Of a DNA stretch of 64,000 bases, positions 53,201 through 59,954 are shown in pieces. The notes beneath the pieces were generated by a model. It worked only from the letters and a program-made list of their open reading frames with translations. It searched no databases and was not told the origin of the DNA. This DNA is from RGIG2000 sp045540515. GTDB lineage: Bacteria > Bacillota > Clostridia > Oscillospirales > CAG-272. Position 1 is the stretch's first letter. Each line of letters opens with the position of its first letter. The position numbers and the translations under genes are program-made. Location of the stretch: assembly GCA_045540515.1 (NCBI GenBank), contig JAZQHJ010000173.1, positions 6,868 to 70,867 on the forward strand. The letters run 5' to 3'.

Positions 53201-54087
53201 TTAATGGAGTTACATATTCCTCTGAAACTACAATTTCAGCTCCATACAATGCAAGCATAAAGGTTACATTTGGTGCAAATAGCAATTATCAAAATCCTAC
53301 ATGCTCGTACAATGGAACTGCAATATCAAGTGGCTATACAACAACTATGCCAGCAGGCAACGTAAGCATAAGTGCAAGCGCAACAGAAATTCCATCAGGT
53401 GGTAGTTGCTTTGCAAGAGGAACACTGATTGCACTAGGAAATGGCAGAGTGGTTAAGGTCGAGGACCTAAATGTTGGAGATGAAATCTTATCATTTGACC
53501 ACGCAACAGGAAAATTTGTAGCTCAAAGGGTTGGATTTATCTTTAAGGCATTTGAAAGTGTTGAAATAAACGAGCTATTCTTTGAAAATGGTAGCTCAAT
53601 TACCTTAACTAACTATGGCGGACACGGTATGTATGATGCTACTCTTGGAGAATATGTACTAATAACACCAGAAAACGTAAATCAATTTATCGGGCACGAG
53701 TTTGCAGTAATGAATGGTGAAAAAATAGGTACAACAAGGCTTGAAGCATATGATTACAGAATTGCATATGTTGAGCGATATGACGTTGTAACCCACAACA
53801 CCCTTAACTGCATAGCGAATGGATTTATTACATGCTCTGACGTGCTTGTAAGCATTTGCAATGTATTTGAATTTACAAGCAATTTTACGTATGACCTTGA
53901 AAAAATGGAAAACGATATTAACACCTACGGCTTATACACCTATGAGGAGTGGAGTGAATATCTAACCGAGGAGGAATTTAATTCCTTTGGAGGTGCATAC
54001 TTCAAGGTAGCTGTTGGCAAGGGCTTAATTACAAGGGATGAAATATTACAGCTCCTTTGGTTCTTGCACAGCTGGAACAACATTTAA
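47293..54087 (+). CDS. Giant single-pass protein: zinc ribbon, coiled coil, TM, LRR, 17 InlB-type repeats, Hint
   Basis: This 2264-aa protein has a cytoplasmic N half with a zinc ribbon (CPLC...CSNLSC near 135-155) and a Lys/Glu coiled coil (about 200-540), then one hydrophobic helix at about 549-574. Outside follow a BspA-like leucine-rich segment (about 600-700), and from about 715 to 1960 seventeen Listeria-Bacteroides (InlB B) repeats, each with GYxFxGW or a near match. The C terminus from Cys2039 (SCFARGTLI, VKVEDLNVGDEI, YGGHGMYD) is a Hint domain. It is positioned as the surface component or main substrate of the operon. It keeps one frame for 6.8 kb despite the repeats. Confidence 0.9.
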   Translation: MNISAKDLAKFLQNSVSFDFSKETILSYNKIRRRYDDFYALENKRAFIALLNDIIGDDNQLVDIFADLQAADRGFRFFANEENRQSRSVLNAIGYFLSDRRFDYHKNDIAKVYFAINTWLCFYGANEVSLHWTVCPLCTKKIVFGQCSNLSCKKKEEEFIPIMLELQAILKAENEGKEMPLPKYFKTIEPNAEFGFYKTSIEQKRNERKAQQEQQEQKDKKKAIELAEKELVKISEKARLESEKEVPDFDSIFKELTTNPIILEALKYKDKSFEKKLNALKEQIQGYKDSVYSKKEQERQKAIAINDFKAFSLLKAKLDAELANKGIELPLEEVRELLAKADEAFNKVDTANTRYPSLYSKSEKEVIKDYKESTKPKTEKRIEERVEEERLDDAKDKLVIAIGEIEKEYERCKNLKDGASELWEKFINEIEKNEEYIDCREVPAWDAVYLEITGPIKQKLSNLLTEETEQKKKHFMSAVVPLKDKVSKAKPADKSANALSNELKAIKANKYYSSIKQSAEYKKEIAWLENKINDLQAKERAYFKRRKTAVSATSITILSLAIILYSLLAYIIPISRVQIKSTKASTNNYSVESLKDNETEFLIIDEYLPHFFLQKSKRVSSISSEAFKNNEYLKKCTLPASIERIGEGAFDGCTSLGLVVLQSNEPPKIESSSFDNCNTIFVVPEESYSAYMQSEDWARHRTKIFPNYNNQDGFGTVMFDSNGGSSVETMKTIQLNAQVSTLPTPTKEGYAFAGWYYIDAEGKQAVMSNDDAVFSTSTKLVAKWKQGVYSVSFEQNDGTGKATSADYTYGERWESFPQPTRDGYTFEGWYINDKKLLETSLVSITGNATAIAKWTANEYSVSFDYAGGESSTEQTTVIFDGKYGELPQSTKVGYTFGGWSYENESISSSTVVKAPKNHTLVAKWIPNTYTIRYEAMGGIISEETIICEYDKPVTLSAPQRAGYTFVNWECDGVTYLAGDEVLNLASTSAEFVFEANWKANTYKIKYDSDGGNVNKQEQDCIYDVDVVLETPTRNGYKFLYWSYGSYKLYGGEVASNLSSTQGDEIQLKAIWRAITYTIEYDANGGEQVNNSVLCTYDVPTILETPTRDGYTFKHWTHQGTIYEAGQSIVNLTSDDEGKIKLVAVWVAKENVITFNPNGGTGEMTDVNILSDGSVQLPLNAYAKNGYTFIGWSTQKNGSVEYKDGDTFEAGTESSYTLYAVWEANENKLILYANNGTQESIELTVKTAQTITIPKNTFTRAGYTFTGWELADGTGASYKDEAEIVMPASEESYLVAIWTANDNTIIFDANGGSGEAVEQHIKTDENKPLIACSYTRKGYKFIGWSRTKDGGVNYLDGAGYQMDASATTTLYAVWEIVNYDITYELSGAENSSSNPTSYNISSGTIVLEAPSKAGYTFDGWFLDELATQPITQIDSTRLEAITLYAKFTVNTNKLHFNPMGASGEMATLDVQTGKIVTLPSCTFTKPGYYFVGWSTENGGDVSYFASSSYEMGTEAEYTLYAVWDKAVYTISYETNGGTNSTLNPSEYHIESAEIILKSPTKAGYTFGGWYSESTMTTDKVEKISAGSTGNITLYARWIANTNTLHFNANGGTGAMNDVKLQTGEEMKALPSATFEKVGYNFAGWALTPNGSSIYANGASFEMGTDAEMTLYAVWTDFSYTISYNLDGGINNQQNPSGYGVETNTITLASPTKAGYTFMGWYSEDSLENKITQIPKGSTGNIVLYASWEANENTIIFNPNGATGSMSSIKLKTGESIKLPRNTFKKEGHTFKGWATTANGAVAYADGSAYVMGTGSTYTLYAVWQANSYVVTYADHSKTVIYGQSYGTLSKPSTEPTGYKFSHWTYNGATISAGTTVTTASSHTLTPVWVARTYTVYYGPYSKTVTYDQPYGEFNTVSKTGYTFNNWSYNGATITSNTIVKTASDHTLKDNWVVNYYTISISESGAWATVEVNGVTYSSETTISAPYNASIKVTFGANSNYQNPTCSYNGTAISSGYTTTMPAGNVSISASATEIPSGGSCFARGTLIALGNGRVVKVEDLNVGDEILSFDHATGKFVAQRVGFIFKAFESVEINELFFENGSSITLTNYGGHGMYDATLGEYVLITPENVNQFIGHEFAVMNGEKIGTTRLEAYDYRIAYVERYDVVTHNTLNCIANGFITCSDVLVSICNVFEFTSNFTYDLEKMENDINTYGLYTYEEWSEYLTEEEFNSFGGAYFKVAVGKGLITRDEILQLLWFLHSWNNI

Positions 54088-54094
54088 AAGAAAG

Positions 54095-54124
54095 GTAAGT
54101 GGCAGAATAAGCTCTGCCACTTAC
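54095..54124 (+). other. Intercistronic hairpin before the FtsK-like gene
   Basis: GTAAGTGGCAGA pairs perfectly (12 bp) with TCTGCCACTTAC around a 6-nt loop. TAAAATTGC follows with no T tract. It may stabilise or process mRNA, or act as a partial terminator. Confidence 0.7.
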
Positions 54125-54146
54125 TAAAATTGCAAGAGGGGAAAAT

Positions 54147-57100
54147 ATGCTAATAAATGAATTTATTAAGGCAGGAGAGGTATGGGATGCGTATAAGCAA
54201 TCATATCGTTCTCAAAAAGAAAGCTACAAAAAAAGCTACGAGACTCAAAAAGCGCAAAAGATAAACGAGCAAGGTACACTTTATAAAAAGATTAATGACC
54301 TTAAATTAAAAATCAATCAAAATGAAGAAAGCCTTCGTGCGCTTGTTTCAGAAACCTTTGAAAGCGTTGCATTTGAAAGGATAAAAAGGTCAGTGAGCGC
54401 TTTTGGCATCACCTCAAGCAAAAGGGACAGAAGCATTGATATTGAAAACGTCAAGAGTGAGTTAAAAAGGGCACTGCTAGAAAAGAAGGCTTGCGAGGCA
54501 AGAGTCCCAAAAATTCAAGATGAAATAAACGAGCTTGACAAGGCATATCAAGAAAAAGATGCTAAGCTTGATAATGACTATCAAAGCAAAAAGCAAGAAA
54601 CAGAGAAAAAGGTTATTGCAAAATATGATGCCGAGACAAAAAGATGCGTTCGTAAATATAGCTCTAAAACAACAGTTCCAGAGCCACCAAGCCTACCACC
54701 TAAAAAGGTTATTCTTGGAACTCAAAGAGCGGTGGTTTCAACGCTTAACGATGTTTTACCAGGTCCAATATATATGCCATATGAGGTGGATGTAAAGGAC
54801 AATGGAAGCTTTGCAATAAACGTAAGCCAAAATGCACTAAATAGTAGAATCACAGAAAGCATAATGGTAGGAATGCTTCTTAAATACATAGATTCATTTC
54901 CTGCAAAAAAGCTTCATATAGGTGTATTTAGTCCAACACTTGCATCCTTTAACCATTTGAATGCTCTTTACAACGCAATGAAGAGTGAGGGCTGTACAGT
55001 GCTTCCAGAGGGCATTAGCTCGGCAAATAGAATAGATGAGCTGTTTAATGCAATTGATGTAAAGGCAAAGGGAATAAGGGATGATAAAATTTTACGCTCG
55101 GGACTTAGCAACATTTTTGACTTATATGATGCAGGTCAGACAACCGAGACCTTTACTGTCGTTGTTTTACATAATGCTCTATCAAGCCTAAATGATGAGG
55201 AAATAAACAAGCTTTCCAGCTTCATAAAGGGCTATCACAGATGTGGAGTTAGATTTATAATAGTAGAGGATTTTTCATCTATAAATACAAGAAGCTCAAT
55301 AAATTATGCAAGAGCACTTGATGAAATAAAGCAGAGCTGTACAAGAATTGATATAAATGAAAAAGGAATAGCAAGGGTTGATGGTATAGAAACCTCTATG
55401 ATGTCCTTAATGCCTGATTTTGATGAAATTAAGGTTTATAACTACTGTATTGATTATCTTAAAAAGGAGAAAAAATCAGCATACGTCACCTACGAAAGCA
55501 TTGGCTTTGGCAAGGAGACACCTGACGCTGATGAATATACAAGAATACTAATACCAGTTGCAACAACTGGCTCTGGGGCTTGGCATATGAAGTTTGCTTG
55601 CGAAATCAACGAATCAAAGCTGGCTCCGATTGCAAATCTTATACTTGGAGAGTCTGGCTCGGGAAAATCCTGCTTGATTGAATCAATGATATATAATGCT
55701 TCAATGAAATATTCTCCTGATGATTTAATTTTCCATTTTCTTGATTTTAAACAGAATTCAACAGCGGGCTTATATCTTAATGAAACATACAAAATTCCCC
55801 ATATAAAGGTGCTAACGGCAGATAGCAAGCCAGAAGAGGCAAGCTTTATTCTTGATAATATATTAGAAGAAAACATAAAAAGAATAAAGACATTTTCCGA
55901 TCTTGGAGAAAAGTACAAAACAGCAATAAAAAATATAGCACAATATAATAAGTTTATTGTAACTAACGGCGTACAGATTTCAAAAATGCCACGACTTATT
56001 ATAATAGTGGACGAGTGCCAATATCTTTTTGCATCTGACGCACTTGTAGATAAGCTGACTTCAATAGTAAGACTAGGAAGAAGCCAAGGTATTCACATAG
56101 TTCTAGCGACACAAACACTAAACTCAACCATGAGAAGCTGGGTATCTAAATTTGTTAATGGATTATATGTTTATTCATCTCCACAAGAGGATATAGAGGC
56201 AATTTTGGATAAGCAATATCATAAGCGTGTTAACACCGAGGCTCCTGTGGGATCGTTTCAATGCTTTGCTTCGGATAATGGAGGAAGCTTGTGTACAAAG
56301 ATAACCCCTGCCTTCTATGGAGATCCACCAGAGCCTATAAGCTATTCAAACGCAATAAGAAGCAAATGGAGTAGCTATCCATGCGACACTGTTGTAATAG
56401 GCGAAAAGAGAGATCTTTATATAAATAACGAGGATTATCAAAAAATCCTTGGCAAGCTTGATAATTATAAAATTGCCTTTGGAGAAAATTATCAAAACAG
56501 AGAGCCATTTTATTTTGAGTTGAAGCAAAAAATAGGACAAGGTGTTGATAAAATAGGTTCAGTTGTCCTTATTGGAGACAATGATGTTATTGCATCAAGT
56601 CTTTGTACGTCTGTTTTGTTAAGTGCAAAAAGAAACAAAACAAAGGTATATGCAATAGATATGTCAAGGTCACAAACACTTGCAACAATAAAAAGCAAAT
56701 GCTTTGATTCTGATTCATCAATCTTTGTAGGAAAGGGCGCTGATTATAACTCTACCATTGCAAAGGTTTATATGGAATATGAAGCAAGATGCGCTGAGTT
56801 CAACAATGACCCGTCTGCAAAATTTGAGCCCATTATTTTAATGATAAATTCTGCTGACCGTATAAATGATTATAATAACAATACATTGTATGAAATTAAG
56901 GCCGAGCAAAAGGAGAAAAAATCCAGCGCTGATTCAAATAATCCGTGCATAGGCATTCCTGGATATGCTCCGCTTGATGATTATATAAGTGATGAGGAAA
57001 GCGATACAAATAATGAGTATTCTGCAAAGATAAAGGTAAGGGACGCTCTTTACGAAATTCTTAAAAAAGGTGCAGATTATGGAATAGTTGTGTGCCTGTG

Positions 57101-57350
57101 GGCAAACGACAATGAAGAAATTAAAGCAAAGCAAACGGGCTTTATCAAGCTAGCGTTTAACGCAATCCCTTCAAACATCTCATCATATTTTGATAATTCG
57201 TTCTATGAAAGAATGACTGATGGTATGAGTCAGACCATGGCATTTGTTAACCATTACGATGCTACTGTGGGAAGATTGAACAAGCGTATCAGGGTATATC
57301 AATATGATTTGGATGACGAGGATTTAATTAAATTTATTAGAACATTATAA
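54147..57350 (+). CDS. FtsK/EssC-like P-loop ATPase lacking TM helices
   Basis: This 1067-aa protein has an N-terminal coiled coil (about 15-180), a mixed domain (about 200-450) and an FtsK-type motor with Walker A GESGSGKS (501-508) and Walker B IIIVDECQ (618-625), then LATQTLNS sensor. A second Rossmann-like domain from about 800 has VVLIGDND without the GKS of a P-loop and PIILMINSAD as a Walker-B-like strand, like the degenerate distal ATPase domains of EssC/EccC. I see no TM helix or FHA domain at the N terminus, unlike EssC. Located just before WXG100-like genes, it is the likely secretion motor. Confidence 0.9.
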   Translation: MLINEFIKAGEVWDAYKQSYRSQKESYKKSYETQKAQKINEQGTLYKKINDLKLKINQNEESLRALVSETFESVAFERIKRSVSAFGITSSKRDRSIDIENVKSELKRALLEKKACEARVPKIQDEINELDKAYQEKDAKLDNDYQSKKQETEKKVIAKYDAETKRCVRKYSSKTTVPEPPSLPPKKVILGTQRAVVSTLNDVLPGPIYMPYEVDVKDNGSFAINVSQNALNSRITESIMVGMLLKYIDSFPAKKLHIGVFSPTLASFNHLNALYNAMKSEGCTVLPEGISSANRIDELFNAIDVKAKGIRDDKILRSGLSNIFDLYDAGQTTETFTVVVLHNALSSLNDEEINKLSSFIKGYHRCGVRFIIVEDFSSINTRSSINYARALDEIKQSCTRIDINEKGIARVDGIETSMMSLMPDFDEIKVYNYCIDYLKKEKKSAYVTYESIGFGKETPDADEYTRILIPVATTGSGAWHMKFACEINESKLAPIANLILGESGSGKSCLIESMIYNASMKYSPDDLIFHFLDFKQNSTAGLYLNETYKIPHIKVLTADSKPEEASFILDNILEENIKRIKTFSDLGEKYKTAIKNIAQYNKFIVTNGVQISKMPRLIIIVDECQYLFASDALVDKLTSIVRLGRSQGIHIVLATQTLNSTMRSWVSKFVNGLYVYSSPQEDIEAILDKQYHKRVNTEAPVGSFQCFASDNGGSLCTKITPAFYGDPPEPISYSNAIRSKWSSYPCDTVVIGEKRDLYINNEDYQKILGKLDNYKIAFGENYQNREPFYFELKQKIGQGVDKIGSVVLIGDNDVIASSLCTSVLLSAKRNKTKVYAIDMSRSQTLATIKSKCFDSDSSIFVGKGADYNSTIAKVYMEYEARCAEFNNDPSAKFEPIILMINSADRINDYNNNTLYEIKAEQKEKKSSADSNNPCIGIPGYAPLDDYISDEESDTNNEYSAKIKVRDALYEILKKGADYGIVVCLWANDNEEIKAKQTGFIKLAFNAIPSNISSYFDNSFYERMTDGMSQTMAFVNHYDATVGRLNKRIRVYQYDLDDEDLIKFIRTL

Positions 57351-57362
57351 AGGAGAACTTTT

Positions 57363-57650
57363 ATGAAGCTTCCAGAAAGAATAGAAGAAATAAATATGGA
57401 TCCCGAAGCTGTAAGGGAGCAAATCAAAAAAATATCTGGAGAATTTGAAAAAATAGGCGAAATTAGCGAAAGAACGAAAAACAATCTAGTTGCGCTTGAG
57501 GGTAACTTTAAAAGTGGAAACTATATAAGAGCAGCAGAGGCAATAGGATCTGTAAGAGCTAAAATGACAAAAGCAGAGGTGGAATTTGATGAGCTTATTC
57601 GCTCTTGCGACTCCCTTGTAAAGAAAGTTGAAGAAATAACAAAAAGATAA
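57363..57650 (+). CDS. Helical-hairpin protein A, WXG100-superfamily-like
   Basis: This 95-aa protein is two predicted amphipathic helices joined by NFKSGNYIRAAEAIG at about 48-62. It shares F-K-S-G-N-x-x-R-A-A-E-A-x-G with the 95-aa protein two genes downstream, so the two are paralogues. Size, helical hairpin and position after the FtsK-like ATPase suggest a WXG100/Esx-type secreted protein, although the Trp-X-Gly is replaced by Phe-Lys-Ser-Gly. No signal peptide, Cys 1. AAGGAG ribosome site 12 bp after the ATPase stop. Confidence 0.8.
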   Translation: MKLPERIEEINMDPEAVREQIKKISGEFEKIGEISERTKNNLVALEGNFKSGNYIRAAEAIGSVRAKMTKAEVEFDELIRSCDSLVKKVEEITKR

Positions 57651-57661
57651 GGAGGCTAATT

Positions 57662-57919
57662 ATGGCACAGGGACAAATCATAGAAACAAAGGGCATATTG
57701 CTTCAAGTTATAAAGGATTTAACAAAATATAAGGATGAAGTTGATAAAATAATGAAATCAATTCTTCAAAAGACCAATGAGCTAAATAACGATTGGAAGG
57801 ATGCTCAATACACCAAGTTTCAGGCTTATATTGAGGATATTAAAAAAGGGATCGATAATGATTTGAAAGAGCTTGATGAATGTGTTGCAGTATTAAAGAA
57901 AAGAGCGGAGCTCTATTAA
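57662..57919 (+). CDS. WXG100-like protein (WKD variant)
   Basis: This 85-aa protein is an all-helical hairpin with the central LNNDWKDAQYTKF turn, Trp45 at the WXG position and Asp in place of Gly. Length, N-terminal amphipathic helix and the downstream FQAYIEDI helix match the WXG100/Esx family secreted by type VII systems. The Esx secretion tail motif (Y-x-x-x-D/E) is not obvious, though the C terminus ends AELY. It lies between two related hairpin proteins. AAGGAGG ribosome site. Confidence 0.85.
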   Translation: MAQGQIIETKGILLQVIKDLTKYKDEVDKIMKSILQKTNELNNDWKDAQYTKFQAYIEDIKKGIDNDLKELDECVAVLKKRAELY

Positions 57920-57932
57920 TTAAGGACTAAAA

Positions 57933-58220
57933 ATGGGAAATATGGATGCATATGTAGATACCAACGCATTGAGAGATGGTGGTTCAAGTCTTGTGCAAAA
58001 AGCAGAAGGAATGCTTGAAATAACAAATCAACTCAAAAATAATCTTAACGCAATTTCTAATTATTTTAAAAGTGGAAATCAAGAGCGTGCAGCAGAGGCA
58101 GTTGGAAATTCAGCCGTCGTTGTAAAAGACGTAGCTGATAAGCTGGAAATGCTTAACAAAAAGATGAATGAGCTTGCATGCTGTATTGACGAATACGAGG
58201 AATGCACCTATGGCAAGTAA
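57933..58220 (+). CDS. Helical-hairpin protein B, paralogue of protein A
   Basis: This 95-aa protein has the turn NYFKSGNQERAAEAVG at about 46-61, matching protein A encoded at 57363-57650. Both are 95 aa and flank the WXG100-like gene. The C terminus has a Cys-Cys and an acidic ELACCIDEYEECTYGK end. It is probably an Esx-like partner or chaperone. The start ATG is 13 bp after the preceding stop, with AAGGACT as a modest ribosome site. Confidence 0.8.
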   Translation: MGNMDAYVDTNALRDGGSSLVQKAEGMLEITNQLKNNLNAISNYFKSGNQERAAEAVGNSAVVVKDVADKLEMLNKKMNELACCIDEYEECTYGK

Positions 58221-58238
58221 TAATAAGAGGTGAATCTT

Positions 58239-58799
58239 ATGGATATACAAAACCAAAATTTTATAAGCTTTATAAACCTAGCAGAGCAGAAATTTGAGGC
58301 AAAGTATAAGGAATATATTGAAAAGAAAAGAAACGACGAAGCAGAGGCAAACCGTAAGCTAGGCGAAATATCCAATTTGCTAAATCAGCTATCAAATCAC
58401 AAAAGCATGATAAAAAATCCTATCCTTGCCCAAAGATTTCTTGATATTTTGAATAGAATTAGCCAAACAAATATCAGCGGAACCCCAAGCTATGCAAAGC
58501 TTGTATATTATTTAAATCGCTTAAATGATATTAAGCATGATGAATTTGCTTTAAAGAACAATCCTAGCTATTGCAATACTGTTTTGACAAAAATAGCACA
58601 GCAATATATACTCATATACAGAAAGCTTGAAAGCGACAAAAAATCAATTGAAGTGCAATTTAAGGCTGAGTCTGATAGGCTTTTTAATGAATACAAGAAT
58701 GCTATGCAAGAAAACGCCTATGCTGTTGTTAAAAGAGCAAGACAATATGCAGGAGTCGAGGCAGATGCATTAATAAAGCAAATTGAAGATAGCATATGA
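58239..58799 (+). CDS. Coiled-coil protein, unknown
   Basis: This 186-aa soluble protein is nearly all charged helix. It contains the segments FINLAEQKFEAKYKEYIEKK at the N terminus, a polar middle (about 45-95) and a long C-terminal coiled coil ending VEADALIKQIEDSI. I start it at ATG 58239, eight bases after AGAGG; GTG 58230 is within that site. Small coiled-coil proteins beside EsxA-like genes often act as LXG-partner or chaperone proteins (Lap-like), but the similarity here is only in form. Confidence 0.75.
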   Translation: MDIQNQNFISFINLAEQKFEAKYKEYIEKKRNDEAEANRKLGEISNLLNQLSNHKSMIKNPILAQRFLDILNRISQTNISGTPSYAKLVYYLNRLNDIKHDEFALKNNPSYCNTVLTKIAQQYILIYRKLESDKKSIEVQFKAESDRLFNEYKNAMQENAYAVVKRARQYAGVEADALIKQIEDSI

Positions 58800-58807
58800 G
58801 GTGAAAA

Positions 58808-59080
58808 ATGGCTAAAAATAAAGTAAAAAGCACGGTTCAAAACGCGAGCCGACGTGTTGATTATGATGCCAACACACAGGTCGCACTTGCAAGCTATTTT
58901 GGCGCACCAAGCATGGTGGATGAAGCAACTGTAAAGGAATTTGAAAAGGATTTTAATGCTGATAACAAATATACAAGGGGAACACATTTCAAGGAATTTA
59001 TTTCAAGAAATCGCAGACCAATTACAATATCTGCAATAGTGGTTGCCGTAGTGTCTGTTCTTCTTGTGATTATATTCTAG
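58808..59080 (+). CDS. Tail-anchored small membrane protein
   Basis: This 90-aa protein has about 65 soluble residues (SRRVDYDANTQVALASYFGA) followed by a single C-terminal TM helix at about 70-89 (ITISAIVVAVVSVLLVIIF) that ends the protein. It is therefore probably tail-anchored, with the N terminus in the cytoplasm. It and the next gene supply small membrane segments that the FtsK-like ATPase itself lacks. GAGGTG ribosome site, 8 bp after the coiled-coil gene. Confidence 0.8.
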   Translation: MAKNKVKSTVQNASRRVDYDANTQVALASYFGAPSMVDEATVKEFEKDFNADNKYTRGTHFKEFISRNRRPITISAIVVAVVSVLLVIIF

Positions 59081-59099
59081 TATGTGGAACAGGAACAAA

Positions 59100-59450
59100 A
59101 TGGAACAAATAAACCCAAAAAGTCAAGGCAAGAGAACGGCAATGATAACGCTTATATGCGTTGTGCTAATGCTTATAATGTCAGCCCTTGCATATATTCT
59201 TGGCATAAAGGCACAGGAGCTTATTCGCTTCGGGAAAAGCCCCACAGCCTTTGCAATAGCAACAGTGGTTGTAGCAATTTTGGCATTTATTTTAGTGGCA
59301 CTGGCACTTTTCTTTGGCATAAAAATGCTAAGAATGTTAAATGGCAGAGAAATGGGCTATTATATAATTATCAGCATATATTTGATTTTTATTGCATTTA
59401 TGCTATTGCTTTCAATAAGTGGCATAATGATTGCAATTCCGCTAATATAA
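59100..59450 (+). CDS. Three-TM small membrane protein
   Basis: This 116-aa protein has three hydrophobic helices at about 13-35, 47-73 and 86-112. I choose ATG 59100 because AGGA (59091-59094) is five bases upstream; ATG 59082 would begin 1 bp after the preceding stop with no ribosome site. The N terminus is basic (NPKSQGKR). It is the last gene of the 20-kb operon and ends at a strong terminator. Its role as a membrane component of the secretion-like apparatus is inferred from position. Confidence 0.78.
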   Translation: MEQINPKSQGKRTAMITLICVVLMLIMSALAYILGIKAQELIRFGKSPTAFAIATVVVAILAFILVALALFFGIKMLRMLNGREMGYYIIISIYLIFIAFMLLLSISGIMIAIPLI

Positions 59451-59454
59451 AAGC

Positions 59455-59487
59455 AAAAGGAACAGACGGTAGGTCTGTTCCTTTTTA
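59455..59487. terminator. Strong terminator at the end of the 20-kb operon
   Basis: AAAAGGAACAGAC pairs with GTCTGTTCCTTTT (13 bp) around GGTAG. A and T tracts on both sides let it also serve the minus-strand lipoprotein gene. Confidence 0.92.
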
Positions 59488-59491
59488 TATT

Positions 59492-59938
59492 TTATCGCTT
59501 GTATAAGCTGTGACCGTTATAGCTACAGGAAATTTTGTCCTCTCTTACAGTTACAGTCATAGTGTTCCAATCTGGTGCGTTTTTGTCCTTAACAATGTAT
59601 TCAAGGTTTAAATGATATTCTATATATTCATCATCCTCATATACCCTGTCAATTGTATAGTAGCCATATGAAACATAATAGCTCTGCTTGTCTGGTACAC
59701 CGTCCTTGTAGCTACTAGCTGTATATCTTATTACAAAGGTTTTTGTTGCGTCGTTGATTTTTTCATCGTAAAGCTCAAGCCCCCAAGAGGAGTGAGAATA
59801 CATTGAACCTCCACCGAAAGTATAATATCCATTTATGTCGCTATCTCTCCAAGCGTCTGAATTTTTACAGGAGACGCAAAGAAAAGCACAAGGGATAAGG
59901 GTGATAAGAATTAAAAATGTTGAAATTAGTCTTTTCAT
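59492..59938 (-). CDS. Lipoprotein, unknown
   Basis: This 148-aa protein has a basic start MKRLISTF, a hydrophobic h-region and the likely lipobox CVSC ending the signal near residue 26; after processing Cys would anchor it in the membrane. I start at ATG 59938 behind GGAGAAAG. The mature part is beta-rich with many Tyr and Asp (GYYTFGGGSMYSHSSW). It has no motif I recognise. It lies 16 bp after the FGGY kinase stop and may be co-transcribed with it. Confidence 0.82.
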   Translation of the reverse strand: MKRLISTFLILITLIPCAFLCVSCKNSDAWRDSDINGYYTFGGGSMYSHSSWGLELYDEKINDATKTFVIRYTASSYKDGVPDKQSYYVSYGYYTIDRVYEDDEYIEYHLNLEYIVKDKNAPDWNTMTVTVREDKISCSYNGHSLYKR

Positions 59939-59954
59939 TTTGCTTTCTCCGAGC

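Noticed and set aside
53400..54087. Full intein in the giant protein
   Set aside because: There is no extein continuing after the domain, no C-terminal His-Asn and no homing endonuclease; a Hint-only domain fits better.
59084..59506. A 140-aa frame overlapping the three-TM protein gene
   Set aside because: It reads through the operon terminator, is rich in rare residues and overlaps a gene with clear membrane helices.
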